Under the pieces are notes generated by a model. That model had not been told where the DNA came from and ran no database searches. It saw only the letters and a program-made list of their open reading frames with translations. 64,000 nucleotides of DNA from Brugia malayi. Taxonomy: Eukaryota; Nematoda; Chromadorea; Rhabditida; Onchocercidae. Numbering within the stretch: the stretch's first letter is position 1; each line of letters opens with the position of its first letter. Shown one piece after another: positions 1 through 12,100 of the stretch. The stretch spans positions 23,800,221-23,864,220 of the forward strand of contig NW_025062479.1 of the NCBI RefSeq assembly GCF_000002995.4. The letters are read 5' to 3'. The position numbers were made by a program, and so were the translations under genes.

Positions 1-830
1 AGCCAGGTGTGAAAGTTAATCCAGGTATATTATTTATTTCTTCTAAAACATTTTAAACCAATGAAAATTTTCAATTTTTTTAACATATATGTGGTTAGTG
101 CTAAGGATATATATATGATTAAAATTTCATAAATTATAAAATTTTTTAGAAATTATTGAAATTATCATGGTATATATTAAAAATGTTTGATAGATGATTC
201 AAACAATTCATGAAGTAAATATGATATACTTTAGATTTTCATAATTTATTGAAGCTAATTTCAGCTCCATATGTTAAAGTATATTTGTTGGAAGGTAAAC
301 AATGCATAGCTAAAGCGAAAACACGTGCAGTAAGAAGGACCACTGCACCGATATTTCAGCAACATATCGTTTTCTCTGAGACACCAAGAAAGAAGATGCT
401 TCAGGTATTAGATTGAAATGTATCAAAAAAAAGTTAAAAAATATTATTTCAATTATTTTGATTTTTTATCTTTTTAATTGATCAACTACTTCTCTCCTTA
501 GTTAGCAAAATTTGAATATTTAAATAATTAGTAATCAATCAAATCCAAAGTTCGATTCAGTAGCAGTAATATAGATAAATGATCAATTGGAAATTTAAAT
601 GAACAAAATTATAATAGCATCAAGTAGTATTTTAGATAACAGTAATGGCTGATTATGGCCGAATGGAACGGAAATCATTTATGGGTATTGCACAAATCCG
701 ATTGGATGATTTAGAATTGGGTTCTGAGCCAATGGTTGGCTGGTATAAGTTGTATCATAGTTCAAGCCTAGCCGGTACTGGACCAGTTCGTAAAGATAGT
801 GATACAAGTTTGACTGAAATAAAGCAATGA
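1..830 (+). CDS. unc-10: RIM/UNC-10 synaptic active-zone protein, C-terminal C2B domain (3' end only)
   Basis: Three exon pieces are visible: the last 6 nt of an exon at 1-6, then 265-404 and 636-830 (TGA at 828-830). Joined in phase they read PAPYVKVYLLEGKQC, then a basic stretch, then ITVMADYGRMERKSFMG and a C-terminal VGWYKLYH. This matches the last C2 domain of RIM proteins (PAPYVKVYLL, DYGRM, FMG, GWYKL). RIM is a presynaptic scaffold that tethers Rab3 vesicles, calcium channels and priming factors; its C2B domain does not bind calcium. Upstream domains (zinc finger, PDZ, C2A) lie outside the window. An AATAAA at 935-940, about 105 nt after the stop, is a plausible polyadenylation signal. 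The family assignment is firm; the symbol follows the C. elegans orthologue. Confidence 0.88.
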
Positions 831-3071
831 TTTGGTCTCACTGTTTTATAAGCCTTCTTTCTTTCATTCCATTTTTTTTTTCTTTGATTTTATTCATTAG
901 AAGTGAAAATGATTTAGTTCATTTTTCATTAAAAAATAAATCAATTGAAAATGCTTAAATTTTTCTTATACTTCTTGATATATTGTAATAAACGTACTAC
1001 AGTAATAAAGTTATTTTCTCTATACATTTCAATATACAGTAGTATTCTACAGTAATGAACCCCATATGCATTTCGTTATACAGTAATGCTCTACAGTAAT
1101 GAATCCTACATACATTTCAATATACAGTAATAAACATTCTATAGTAATAAATCTCCCATATATTTCGACATTAAGCATTTTATAGTAATAAAGTTATTTC
1201 CACCATACATTTCAATACACAGTAATATTCTACAGTAATGAGCCCTCCACATATTTCAATATACAGTAATATTCTACAGTAATGAGACCCCACACATTTC
1301 AATATACAGTAATAAACATTCTATATATAAATCTCTCTCATATATTTCGACATTAAGCATTTTATAGTAATAAGTTATTTCCACCAGTAATATTCTATAG
1401 TAACGAGTCCGCACAGTAATAAATATTCTACAGTAATAATTTCCTTTACACATTTCAGTATACAGTATTAAACATCTATAATAATTTATCCACACTCATC
1501 TCACCATTTACAACATTGAATATCCTGTAATAATAAATTATTCCAACTTTTTTTTTTTTCATAAAACATAACTGATCACCTAATTTTTAAATGCAGTTGT
1601 TTTGTTATGAAGTTAATTATGAACAAAGTAAACTTGAAATAATTTCAGTATTTTAATAGAGTAACCAGATGAAGTTTTATTTCCATTATCTGAGTAAATG
1701 AACAAGATTTTAGCATGTCATGACTTAGTAAAATTCTTTGTACATTTAACTTTATTACTTCTTCACACTTGCAAGCAAATTCACAACCTAATTCGTTTTA
1801 TTTTTCTTTGCATGCAATGATTTTAATCGAGAAACTAATGAACAATTTAAAAATCTCAAACCAGAAAAAAAGATCGATAAATTATTTCACAGTTAAATGA
1901 TATATTAAAGATAAAAGATAAATAAATTAAATCAAGATTAAATGCCATCCAAGTTTGTTGGTAATGAAAAAAATAACATTTGTGCGAAAGAGAGATGAAA
2001 ATTTTCTTTTTCAATTTCATTAATAATATCTTTCTATCAGCGTTATTATCATTATATTTGAAATATTTTTTGAAGCATAACCAAACATGTAAATATCTTG
2101 CAGAAATTTAACCTAATCTTTTAGAAATACTGAAAAATAACAAAGGTAATTATTCCCACTTTATTCTAATTCTCTTCTAATAGTTCAAAAATAACATAAA
2201 ATGGATCAGCAAAGGTTAGATTTATGCTCAAATGAAAACATTTCTATCATTCAATCTATTCCATAATATAATAACCTCTTTCCGGTTACATAAATATGCA
2301 TTACGATATGAGAGCAAATTTAGTTATATAATTGAACCGATACTATTATCAGCAAAGAAAAAGTTGCTTTTTAATCCTTTTTTCTTCAAATAATTATTTC
2401 CTGATTGTATATACGCTTTTTACTGTTGAAAATATTGTTGAACATAAATAAATTCACTGATAGAATATTGCCTAGCGAAATTCAATGAATTTTAACCGTT
2501 AAGCAGCATGTCGGCTTAATTCATCATTAAAAAAATCCATAAATTCCCCTATGTACCTTGTGAAATTTATTATTCTATTTGTTAATGCAAATCTTACTCA
2601 ACTGCTTACTCTTTTTTCCAACAGAAATTTTTTCTTTACAAAAATCCATAAATTAATAATCTTAGTCTTCCTGCAATAAGTATCACTTTTATAAAGAAGT
2701 TTGATGCAAAAATAATCTTATTTTTTCAGAAACATTTATTTTCAGAAAGAAAAAGTAAGAAGTGTAAAATAAGAAGTGAGAAATAATTATTCAAAAAAAA
2801 AAACCAATGAAAATCCTGAAATAATACGTCTATGCTATGATGGCAACCCTGCATAAACACTGATATCTTACAATGAGAACATCAATTCAATTCACTAAAC
2901 AATCAAGAAATCAAAGTAGTTAGCAAAAACTAAATTTCATCCACGAAAGTCCTACTTCAACAACTTCTGGTAAATCTTTTAAAAAGAAAAGAAAAAATCT
3001 TTCGAGTGAAAAACATCAGAGAAAGCGCGATAAACAATAGTACAGTAATACGAAAGTTATGAGATCAACAA
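831..3071. other. Intergenic region between convergent RIM and C1D genes
   Basis: Contains the presumed 3' ends of the two convergent genes and a degenerate CAGTAAT-rich satellite at about 1010-1500. The remainder is AT-rich unique-looking sequence with short poly-A/T runs. No exon with supporting splice sites and no RNA gene was recognised. Confidence 0.6.
1010..1500. repeat. Degenerate higher-order tandem array built on CAGTAAT
   Basis: The motifs CATTTCAATATACAGTAAT and TTCTACAGTAATGA recur many times. A longer unit containing TTCGACATTAAGCATTTTA appears near 1166 and 1348, about 182 bp apart, giving a higher-order repeat. The array lies downstream of the RIM stop codon and could be within or just past its 3' UTR. 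Seen directly; no function is evident. Confidence 0.75.
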
Positions 3072-5147
3072 TTACAACCGTTTCTTCTTTGGAAGAGTAC
3101 CTCCTGTCATCATAATATTTGCTTCCCGAGGGGATCGTTTCACAGCATTCTTCATTAAATGTGAATTGAAAACTATTTCATCCTCTTCCATCTGTTCCTC
3201 ACCAATTTCAGCTTCTTCTTCTAACGAAATCGAACAATCGTTACCACTTTCCATTTCACATTGCTCATCTCCCTTACCAGCATCTTCCTCACAGGAATGC
3301 TGGCATTAAGACATAATTATTAAGACTAAGATCAATGAAAACATTACGGCAATCACATGATGCTCAAAATTTAAAGGTTTTTGAAATTTCTATAATTCAT
3401 ATACTTCATATTTACTACTTGCCGTCATTTCATTCTCCTTTCAGAAAAATAAAAAAAAAACTTTCATCACAATCAGGATAGAGAAAAGAAATGCAAAAGA
3501 GATTCATTTTTTTTTTTTTTTTGCTGCTTAAAATTTCATTTCGGCTTAGTTAAGCAAACACATATAGCAATATGCTCATATACATCAGTTCAAGCAACTT
3601 CACCATGGTGATACTCGAGAAAATAAGTAGCTTACATTAGATGTGCCTGACCGCTGCTGTTGTTTCGGTTCCCATAAAGCATTTCGCACAAAGCTTTTCG
3701 CTGCCCGCTGATTCAAACAAGGTGCTGTTTTTCGTTCTTCTAGCTGTTTCAATCGTCCCATATACTCTTTCGTTCGGTCCTAAATAACTTACCGCAATCA
3801 ATCATTGATAATATTATATAATTAAATCAATACTTATATATTTGCTCAATGTAGTAACAAATGAACATTAGGTAAGCGATGTAAGAAGGAAGAACAGAGA
3901 AAAAGTAAAATGCATTAAAACAGTCTCCAAAAACAAAAAAAAAAGAAAAAAAAAAACATAAGTAATGGTAATATTCGTTAATTGCTACAAAACTCGACCG
4001 AAATACCATTAGGCCAAAAAGTAAATGTGAAGAAAAATCACTGATAAAAAAGAAAAAAGATCCGATAAAAAAAAAAAAAAAAAATCAACAAATAAACTAA
4101 CAATTTCATTTTGTAAAACTTCATTTTCCTTTGGTTTTTGTCCATGTGTGCAGAGCAACATCCAATATAGTGAATTGATGACAAACACAGACATCAAGTC
4201 AATTTCTAATTTTTCCAGCGGTGGCCTCTAAAATTTGCCCCATATAGAATGACGAAAAGATTCAAAATAATAAAAGTGTTAGAAGTAATTAAAATATCTA
4301 AAATTATACTCACTGATTGGTACGAAATTCGACCAAAAAATACCATTCAGTCGAAAAGTGGATATGACAGAGTATGAAGAAAGGCGAACAGAAGGAAAGA
4401 AGAAACAGAATGGTAGGAATGGAAATTAGAGAAAAAAATCAAAGAAGGACATATTTTAGGTAAGTTCTGGTAGATCGACTGGTGTGAAGTTATCAGGAGT
4501 GCTGACACTGCTTTAACGTGTTGATCAGGGAGACCTATCATCACATGTAATTTAGCAGAGGAAACATGATCTCCACATGTTAGCAAAAAATAGTTACTAA
4601 TTTAAAAAGACTTTACGACTTCCGGTAGATGACTGGTGTGAACTTATCAGGAGTGCCGATACGGCTATAACATGTCAACTTTAGCATTTTAACATTTTAA
4701 ATTCGCTCCTCACAAGCGATGATATTCGGATCATTCGGATCACATTGGTGAAAAAATACTGATAGAGTTAACTAATATCTAGTGAATCAGCAAATCGCAC
4801 ACGGTTAAATTTGTTCATTACCTAACAAAGACGTGAAAATTAATGGAAGAAATGCAGTAAACAATAAATGATGTGTTATACTGGATTATTAAATTAGTAA
4901 GTAATTATATGCCAAAAAAAAGAAAAAAAAATCGATCACTATACTTGTATTATTTATTTGATTAATAAATTAATCGATTGAAGTATTATATATGTATCAA
5001 TAACAGATGACTGAAAGAGGAAACCTGAGCATTTTCCTCTAGAGAATTCGAAAAATGCTTCAAATATGTATCTTCAAGAATTGTTAATGCTTCATTAAAC
5101 CTTCGCAATTGTTCAACAACTTCTGGTGGTATCGAATCACTCATCAT
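3072..5147 (-). CDS. C1D / Rrp47 (Lrp1) nuclear exosome cofactor
   Basis: Four exons on the minus strand: 5147-5025, 4227-4102, 3779-3636 and 3299-3072; all junctions are GT-AG and phase 0; 206 aa. Exon 2 reads RPPLEKLEIDLMS and VINSLYWMLLCTHGQKPKE. Exon 3 reads EYMGRLKQLEERK and AAKSFVRNALWEPK. These match the Sas10/C1D signature of human C1D ([30 protein letters not shown]). C1D binds structured RNA and the Rrp6 exonuclease and is needed for 3' processing of rRNA and snoRNA; it acts in the nucleus and nucleolus. The last exon adds an acidic segment (EEEAEIGEEQMEEDE) and ends in the basic PKKKRL, a likely nuclear localisation signal; this tail is longer than in human C1D (141 aa). The start is MM, 4 nt after a spliced-leader-like acceptor. 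Confidence 0.88.
3990..4680. repeat. Two short dispersed direct repeats in C1D introns 1 and 2
   Basis: A segment of about 45 bp (TCGACCNAAA-ATACCATT-core) occurs at about 3993-4036 in intron 2 and again at about 4329-4372 in intron 1, on either side of exon 2. A second element (GACTGGTGTGAA and TTATCAGGAGTGC core) occurs at about 4478-4525 and 4627-4675. The copies are diverged. They may be fragments of a dispersed repeat; the family is not recognised. Confidence 0.55.
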
Positions 5148-5165
5148 TAATCCTAAAAGAACATA
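5148..5165 (-). other. Putative spliced-leader acceptor of C1D
   Basis: On the minus strand TTCTTTTAG precedes GATTA and the ATG, so the acceptor lies 4 nt upstream of the start codon. There is no upstream exon nearby, which fits SL trans-splicing in nematodes. Confidence 0.55.
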
Positions 5166-6120
5166 ATATCACTTGATAATAACTAATACAAAATGATCAA
5201 TCAAAATAGAAAAAAAAAAAAAAAAAAGGAGAAACAAAAATGTTTACAACTAATCAAATGAAAAAAAAAAAAAAGAAAGAGGAAAAAAAAACAACAACTC
5301 AACACTTCCACAAAACAACCAATCAGCAAATCTCTGAAATAACGAAATGAAAAAATATTTTGCATTCTCAATTTCTAAAACAAAAATCCGTCCATCACTC
5401 GTTTAGCTATCCGCGAAATACCGGCGTATCTGACGTTTGTAACGTTATCGATAGTCTACCGGTTTATTGCTGTATTGCTGATGTGTCAATTTTTTCACGT
5501 TTCACGTGTGCACGTGTAAAGCTTAGCTGACGTACTAGGGAAAATTCATGTACGTTTTAGGTTCAGGCACATTTCACGTTTAATGTTAAAAGTGCAAAAA
5601 GAAAATTTGGTGTAATTTTTTAAATTTATTTTAATAAAATACAGGTAAGTGAAAGTATTATGTTTGCTCAATTGTTATAAGCATACTGTATAACAATATA
5701 AATAGTAAATACTCATTGCTTGTTAAGGTATGTTAACGTTATTACATCTACAGCTATTGTCGAGAATGTAAAATATAGATTGATTGTTAGTGATTGCTTT
5801 CACGTTTACGTGATTGTTTGCGTAATTTATATTATGTCATATTCTTTCAGCTAGTCTACTGTCTTCCTTTTTTCTTGCTGTCAATGATCAGTTGATTGAT
5901 TAAAAAATATTTATGGAATGATTTTTGTATAAAACTTTAAAATAAAACATTTTGTTAATCTAATTATTATAAAAAGTAATCGCTATGATATTCGTAATTA
6001 GCAAATTCTTGATTGTAATTTCGCTTCATTTTGCTGAGACGTTCACATTTTGTTATGTTTTTGTGTATCAAACTCTATTGTAAAGGTAAATTTCAAGTTA
6101 GTTGATGCATATCGTTGCGG
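5148..6120. promoter_or_regulatory. Divergent promoter region between C1D (-) and Sec16 (+)
   Basis: About 970 bp separate the two start codons. The middle part (about 5400-5600) is visibly richer in GC and CpG than its surroundings. It contains two perfect CACGTG E-boxes at 5503-5508 and 5511-5516, flanked by further CACGT half sites. These are bHLH-type binding sites. No TATA element stands out. The C1D-proximal part is poly-A rich. That this region drives both genes is an inference from geometry. Confidence 0.5.
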
Positions 6121-9100
6121 ATGTCGCAGTTTTATTGGCAGTTGCAAACGAATACACAGCAACAAGAAAGGAATGACGCAAAGGATATCAGTGAAGTATC
6201 ACAAGAACAACAACAACAACAACAACCATCGTATTGGTGGCATCAGCAGGATGTTAGTCCATATTTGCGTATTAGAAAGAAATCAGCATTAGTACTGTAA
6301 TCAACGAATGGTTTAATAGTTTTTTTCAAAAGTTAATCATTTCTATGAGAGTACATGTTTTTTTTTTTTTTTTTTTTCATTTGTTATGAAGAAATTTTTA
6401 TTACTTATTGTCAAAAACATTAGACAATTTTCAAAAATGTTGTGACATAATTCTTTAAATGCAATAATTATTCATTCAGTAGGCTTATTGTTTTCAAGTT
6501 TGATGAATGATTATACTTATAGCGGTGAATTTATACCAGGTAATCCGTTGTTAAGGAGTTTAATTCAAATATTAGAAAACGGTTTTGTTTCGTAATTTTA
6601 AATTGGCAACCGTAAAATAAAAGATCCAGAAATATAATAGAATAGGGAGCAAAAAAACATGAAAACTATGATTTACAACTGTATTCCTTTAGCAAACTGG
6701 AACGGATCCATATAGCGCGGCAGTATTTGAAGGTTTTCGAGCATCATCCGGTGATGTTAGTCAAATAAGAAGTTGGCAAACACCTAATATTCCCAGCACA
6801 TTTTCCACTCAACAGCAATCGGAAAAATTTCCTGAGGTTGATTTTTTTAAAAATTATATGAGGAGGGATTGGTTATGCAGAATTTGCATTTTACTTTTTT
6901 CACGGAACTGTTGTAAAATATAATTTTAGATTTATCTAAAAAGTATTAGTAGTGATGTGTTTGAACTGTTTAAGCTATCTGAAATTTAGGAAAAAACGGC
7001 TTCACTGGAAATTCGTGAGCAAAAAAATGAGCAGGGAGGACCATATTCGTTTGGTATTCATCAACCGATCTTGGACTTCAAACGTCGCACTGTTGCAGAA
7101 GTACGTTGTTACCTCAGATTTCTGGTTTGGTATTGATACTTTAATAGCTTGTTGAAGTCATAATATATGTTTAGATAAAAATTCCAATTATTAAAAAATT
7201 TCTTTTTCAGGGTAAGGAAGCAATTGACGAAAAGTATAATGATCAGCATGATAAAGTGAAACTGATTTCTGGCGATGACGCGGAAGGTGTAAATTTGATC
7301 TTTCATATTTTTAGAAACTTACTGTCGGAAGATGAGTTAAATGTCAATTATTTTAATCGTTAATTCTTTAAGTCGTACAGACAGTATTTTGTAAATCTAA
7401 AGCAGTGGCAACAACATCCTGAATTATTATTTTCTAAAAGTTTATAATTTTTTTATCACTTTGAATATAACTAAATAAGGGAAAAGGATACTTTTGGGAT
7501 AATAATTTTAATGTTTTATGTACTTTCATGTTCCTTGATTAATTGCAAGTAACTGGAAGATTGGACTTGCAAAAGAGTTTTTTTTTTTTTTTTTTGTTTT
7601 TCGATAAATTGTTACATAAAATTCGAATTTAATATGATAAGCAATGATTGGATGATGAAATAAATATTACAGGTAATGTGGCGGCAGGTGCATTACTGCT
7701 AGAAGAAAAAGAGCAAGCAGTAAATGAGGTAAATAATAAATGTTTTTTACTTTACAGAAAGAAACATTTGAAAATCGTTCAAAATGATATTACTGGGATG
7801 AAATTGGGCACAATGGATCATACTAGCAAAATTATTTTCAGACTGAAAGTGATGTACCAGTAGTAGCAGTGACTCAGGTCACTCCTGTAATAGCAACATC
7901 CATTTCTACTGCGACTGAAACATCATTTTCTGCTGATACTTTGTCCTGTAATCAAACAATCTCAACAACTGTTTCTCCTGTAAACATCGCTCGTGTTGAT
8001 CCTATTTCTAACAACAGCGATCCTTCCGGTAATTTCTTACTTAATTTCAACTAGCTTCACCTACCGCCTTCATACTTACTGATTGTTTATGATATCTTTA
8101 ACAGTTCAAACCGAAAATTATGTAGGGTTAAGATTTGATGCTAATTTTTGGATATTATTACTCATTCATGAACTATGTTAAGTGTACCATAATTTTACCA
8201 ACTTTTCCTTGAATGTTTTTTATTTTCGGTTTTGAAAGTGTGGCACTTTCAGAATTTTCAGTGAATCGTGTTGTTACAACATTACAATCAGTCATTCCTA
8301 GCCCGCAGATACCTTCACTTACATCAGTTGCAAATAGTGCTCGTAGTACTCCATTATTATTAAATAAAGAAACTGATGAAACACAAAATACTGCTGGTAT
8401 CGAGGAGACATCAACTGTTTCGAACATTGTATCTGCAACGAATTCTCAGGAGCCGAATGCTGCTGTAGTATCAGTGAAGCGACTTGAATCGGTACGATTA
8501 AATTTTATCAGAATAAATTTAAAGACAGAAAAACTGCAAATAACAGATAAGTTTTCACCTTCTTGAAGTTGTCAGGAATAGTTTATATTTTAGGTTATGC
8601 GTAGTGCTTCCAATCAGTTAAGGAAAGTGGTTAATGCGGATTCCAATTCACTTCCAACTGATGTCATGCAGGAGATACGAACTGAGAATGAATTACGACA
8701 AATTGTAAAGGAGGTGAACTTTTCTGCATATTGCTAAATTTTAGAGCATGTAATAATTTTTTCACCTTGAATTTAAAGTAATCACAGCGAAGATTAACAT
8801 TTCAAGTTGAATTCTACTAGATGGACAAGTTAGATGACACGTTCGATAGACTAATGAGCGACGTTCGAGTAATATTTGTAAGAGATAGGCTTCTATTATC
8901 TTATACTTCAAATCTTATACTTATAATTTGTATTATATATGTAACAATTTGTCTCTTCTCGGCACGTTACTTTGTTTTCAGGGTACTACAGAGCATAACA
9001 CTGTGATATCGACATCAGAACAATCCACGGATTCAACTGTAGATTCTATTAGCAGACCTGCTGGAAAACATTGGAATTCTAAAAATGTTCGAGACCGATA

Positions 9101-12100
9101 TCGCATTATTCGCCAGCAGTTCGTTTCTCTCTTAATTTATCTTTCCTGATTAGCACAGAAATTTCCTTTATTCAACCACAAGAATTTTAGAAAACAATGA
9201 GTAAATAAACATTCGTTTTCTTATTAATTGATAAGAAAAATAATGCCATTAAAAACTGCACCATTTTTAGATACCCGGAAGTGATTAAACGACTGGATCG
9301 TTTGAAAATGGAAACTCATAATTTGGATTGGCACCAGATGCATAAAGCTCCATTAGTAGAAGTAGACGAAAATGCTCATAGGTCGTAATTTATGTAGAAA
9401 ATCTTTATTTTTATTTATCTTTCTTTTCTCTCCGACAGTTTATCTATTTTGTTAATATTATTAGATCTTATTAATTATATAATCAAACCTTATAAGTAGT
9501 CCACACATCTCGCAGTGCTTTTTCTTTACATCTGATACGCTTTTGTACTGCAATTACCATTGCCGGTTTACATTATTATATTTCAGGATACCAAGCAGAA
9601 AACAAAAGAATTCAGTAGCGGTAGGTATCGATTCCAATTTTACTGCGAATTCGAAGAATGTTGAACCGATATCGGATTCTCGACCTTCTTCTAAAAGTAT
9701 TTATAATTTGCTCGTTTAACACAAAAAAAATTGCTTGTTAGCCATTTTTTTCTCAAAACTCTTGATATTTTGCAGTGAATCATTCATATACGCTTCCCGA
9801 TCGCATGGGCATGAGTTCTGAAAATAGCTCGGTGAAAAATGATGTTTATTATGGGGAAGATTTTGTTAATTCACTTCGTCGGCAAGTTTTTACTTTCATA
9901 TTTTTTATAGTCATAAGCTTGAATAGTATTGTAATTAAAACAGAAGCGTTATCTTACTTTTTTCTTTTTTTTTTTTTGAAGAACTCGTCATACTCGTACT
10001 CGGGAACATGATTATTTTTTATCACGTGGTACTAAATCAGAGATGGGTGAGATAGGACCATATAGAGGTCCTGCACTTGCTAAATATAAACATATGATGC
10101 AACATACATATGGCTATAATTCTTCAACCGGTTATCAGTCAAACGAGTAAGTTATTGAATTTTATTATTTAGAAACAGCAAAATTTTTATTTTTGTTGAA
10201 ATTATGAAGAAAAAAAAAAAAAATATTTCTCTGTGGTAAGTGATAATATTAATTGTTTCAATTTATATAATTCTGTGTATACATGATAGTACATTATTAA
10301 ATTCATAATGCTCTATATTAGGCATTACCCAAGTGGTAGGCATTCATTGGGGCCTCATCTTGGACGACGTGTAGCTCATGAATTAGCCATGATGTATGAT
10401 GGCGATAACGTTGCAATGCGACGACCCCAGTCTTCATTTGATGCTCCATATTCAAAGTATCTTTTTCTTTCGTTTATTATCGAATTCTTCATACTGAAAG
10501 TTGAGCACAAACTGCAAGCATTCAATATGATCCATTTAATACAGTAATTTAGTTTTAATTGATAAAAATTTCCCTTCTTGTTTCACTTAACTTCTTTGCA
10601 AAACTAGAAAAAAAAAAAAAAAGAAAAGATTGTTTACTTTTATTGCCAGAACTTCAGTCAACTCATTTTGCAGCAAAAACATGTACTACTACACTCTATA
10701 TGATTCAAAAGTGAATATAATTGCAGATATAGCTTTCTCTTTAATGATTTTACTAATAAAAATATTTCTGTACTTCCAAATAATTTTTACTAGGATTTTT
10801 GAAGTTTGTTTTTCGAAGACAACAACACTCTCTATATGTTATAATTTGCATTATCATAGGTAAAAAAAAAAACGAGTTAGAATCGAGTTGCATTAGTTGC
10901 TTTAATTTTGAAGAGTCAGTCTACCTTTTTTTCTTTTCTCATAAAAACTGCTAACACTCCACATTAAACGATTACGATTTATTTCTAGATATCAACAATT
11001 GAATGAATTCGCTCAGGACAGTCGTCAAAATCATGAAGGGGAACATTCGTTCGAGAATAGGGATGGAAGTAGTGGAAGTGACAGTGAAATGGAGCGAATC
11101 CATAATAAACAGGAAATGGTATATTTCAGAATTATTCAATTGTTGATTTACACTCATTAATTATTTTTTGTTCTCTTGGCATTGTTTTAATATTCAATGT
11201 GATATTTGTAAAATGTTAATATCTAGGAATAGTGTTGAATATATAATGAAAATATTTAAAATCATTGCTAAGTAGTTCTTTAAACATTAATTGTGCTGTA
11301 TTGCAAAGTGAATAACTTTTCACTAAAATTTCTGCAGGCACGGCAAGCTGCTGCAATTCGTTACGATTCATTACCTTTAACAGCTCCAAATGAGTTTTAC
11401 TATTTTGGTGTAATACAGTTGCCACAGGTTAGTGATTTTTGATATTTCAAAAAAAAAAAAAAAAAGAAGGGAGAAAAAATTGTTAGACAATAACAATAAA
11501 GTTTAAGTAGTATAAGAAAAAAAAAAAATTATCATATTATTTTCACTTAATAAGACGCATAGAATGATAAAAATATGTTTATTTAAGGAACGCGTGGAGT
11601 ACATAATGCGTAGATTACCTCCTCCTCCAGAATATTTCCAATTGCCTGCAATCGAAAAAGCAGCTTATTTGTTTTATTGTGTTCTCTATCGTCATCACTT
11701 TCTTTCAGTGGATCTATTTCATAAAAAATTCAATCGAGAATTTTTTAGCTATATGTGTGAAGGAGATTCAGCTGAAATTGCACTTTGGAAGGTTAACTTT
11801 TTTATTGAAAAAAAATTTTTATTGCTCTTATTTGTCCTCAATGATTCATGCTCAGTGATGCTTCAGATTTGTAAACATACACAAGATGAATATATTGCTA
11901 AACGTTCGATAAATCAATTGAAGGCTTATGAAATGTCTCAAAAACAGTTGTTTAGTGATGAGCATGAAACACTTGATAGCAGGTTATTTCATATATCATT
12001 TCTTTTTTTTTCTTCATATTTGGTAATCTGCAGTATATATTCTGATGTATTTTGTGAAGTTGAGCTTAAAAAAAAGGTACCTTTTGTACAAAATAAAATA

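Noticed and set aside
4347..4586. Minus-strand 79-aa open frame
   Set aside because: It lies in C1D intron 1 and overlaps a dispersed repeat; no conserved features.
10630..10863. Open frame within a Sec16 intron
   Set aside because: The flanking exons 10322-10456 and 10989-11118 join in phase without it and it has no similarity to Sec16.
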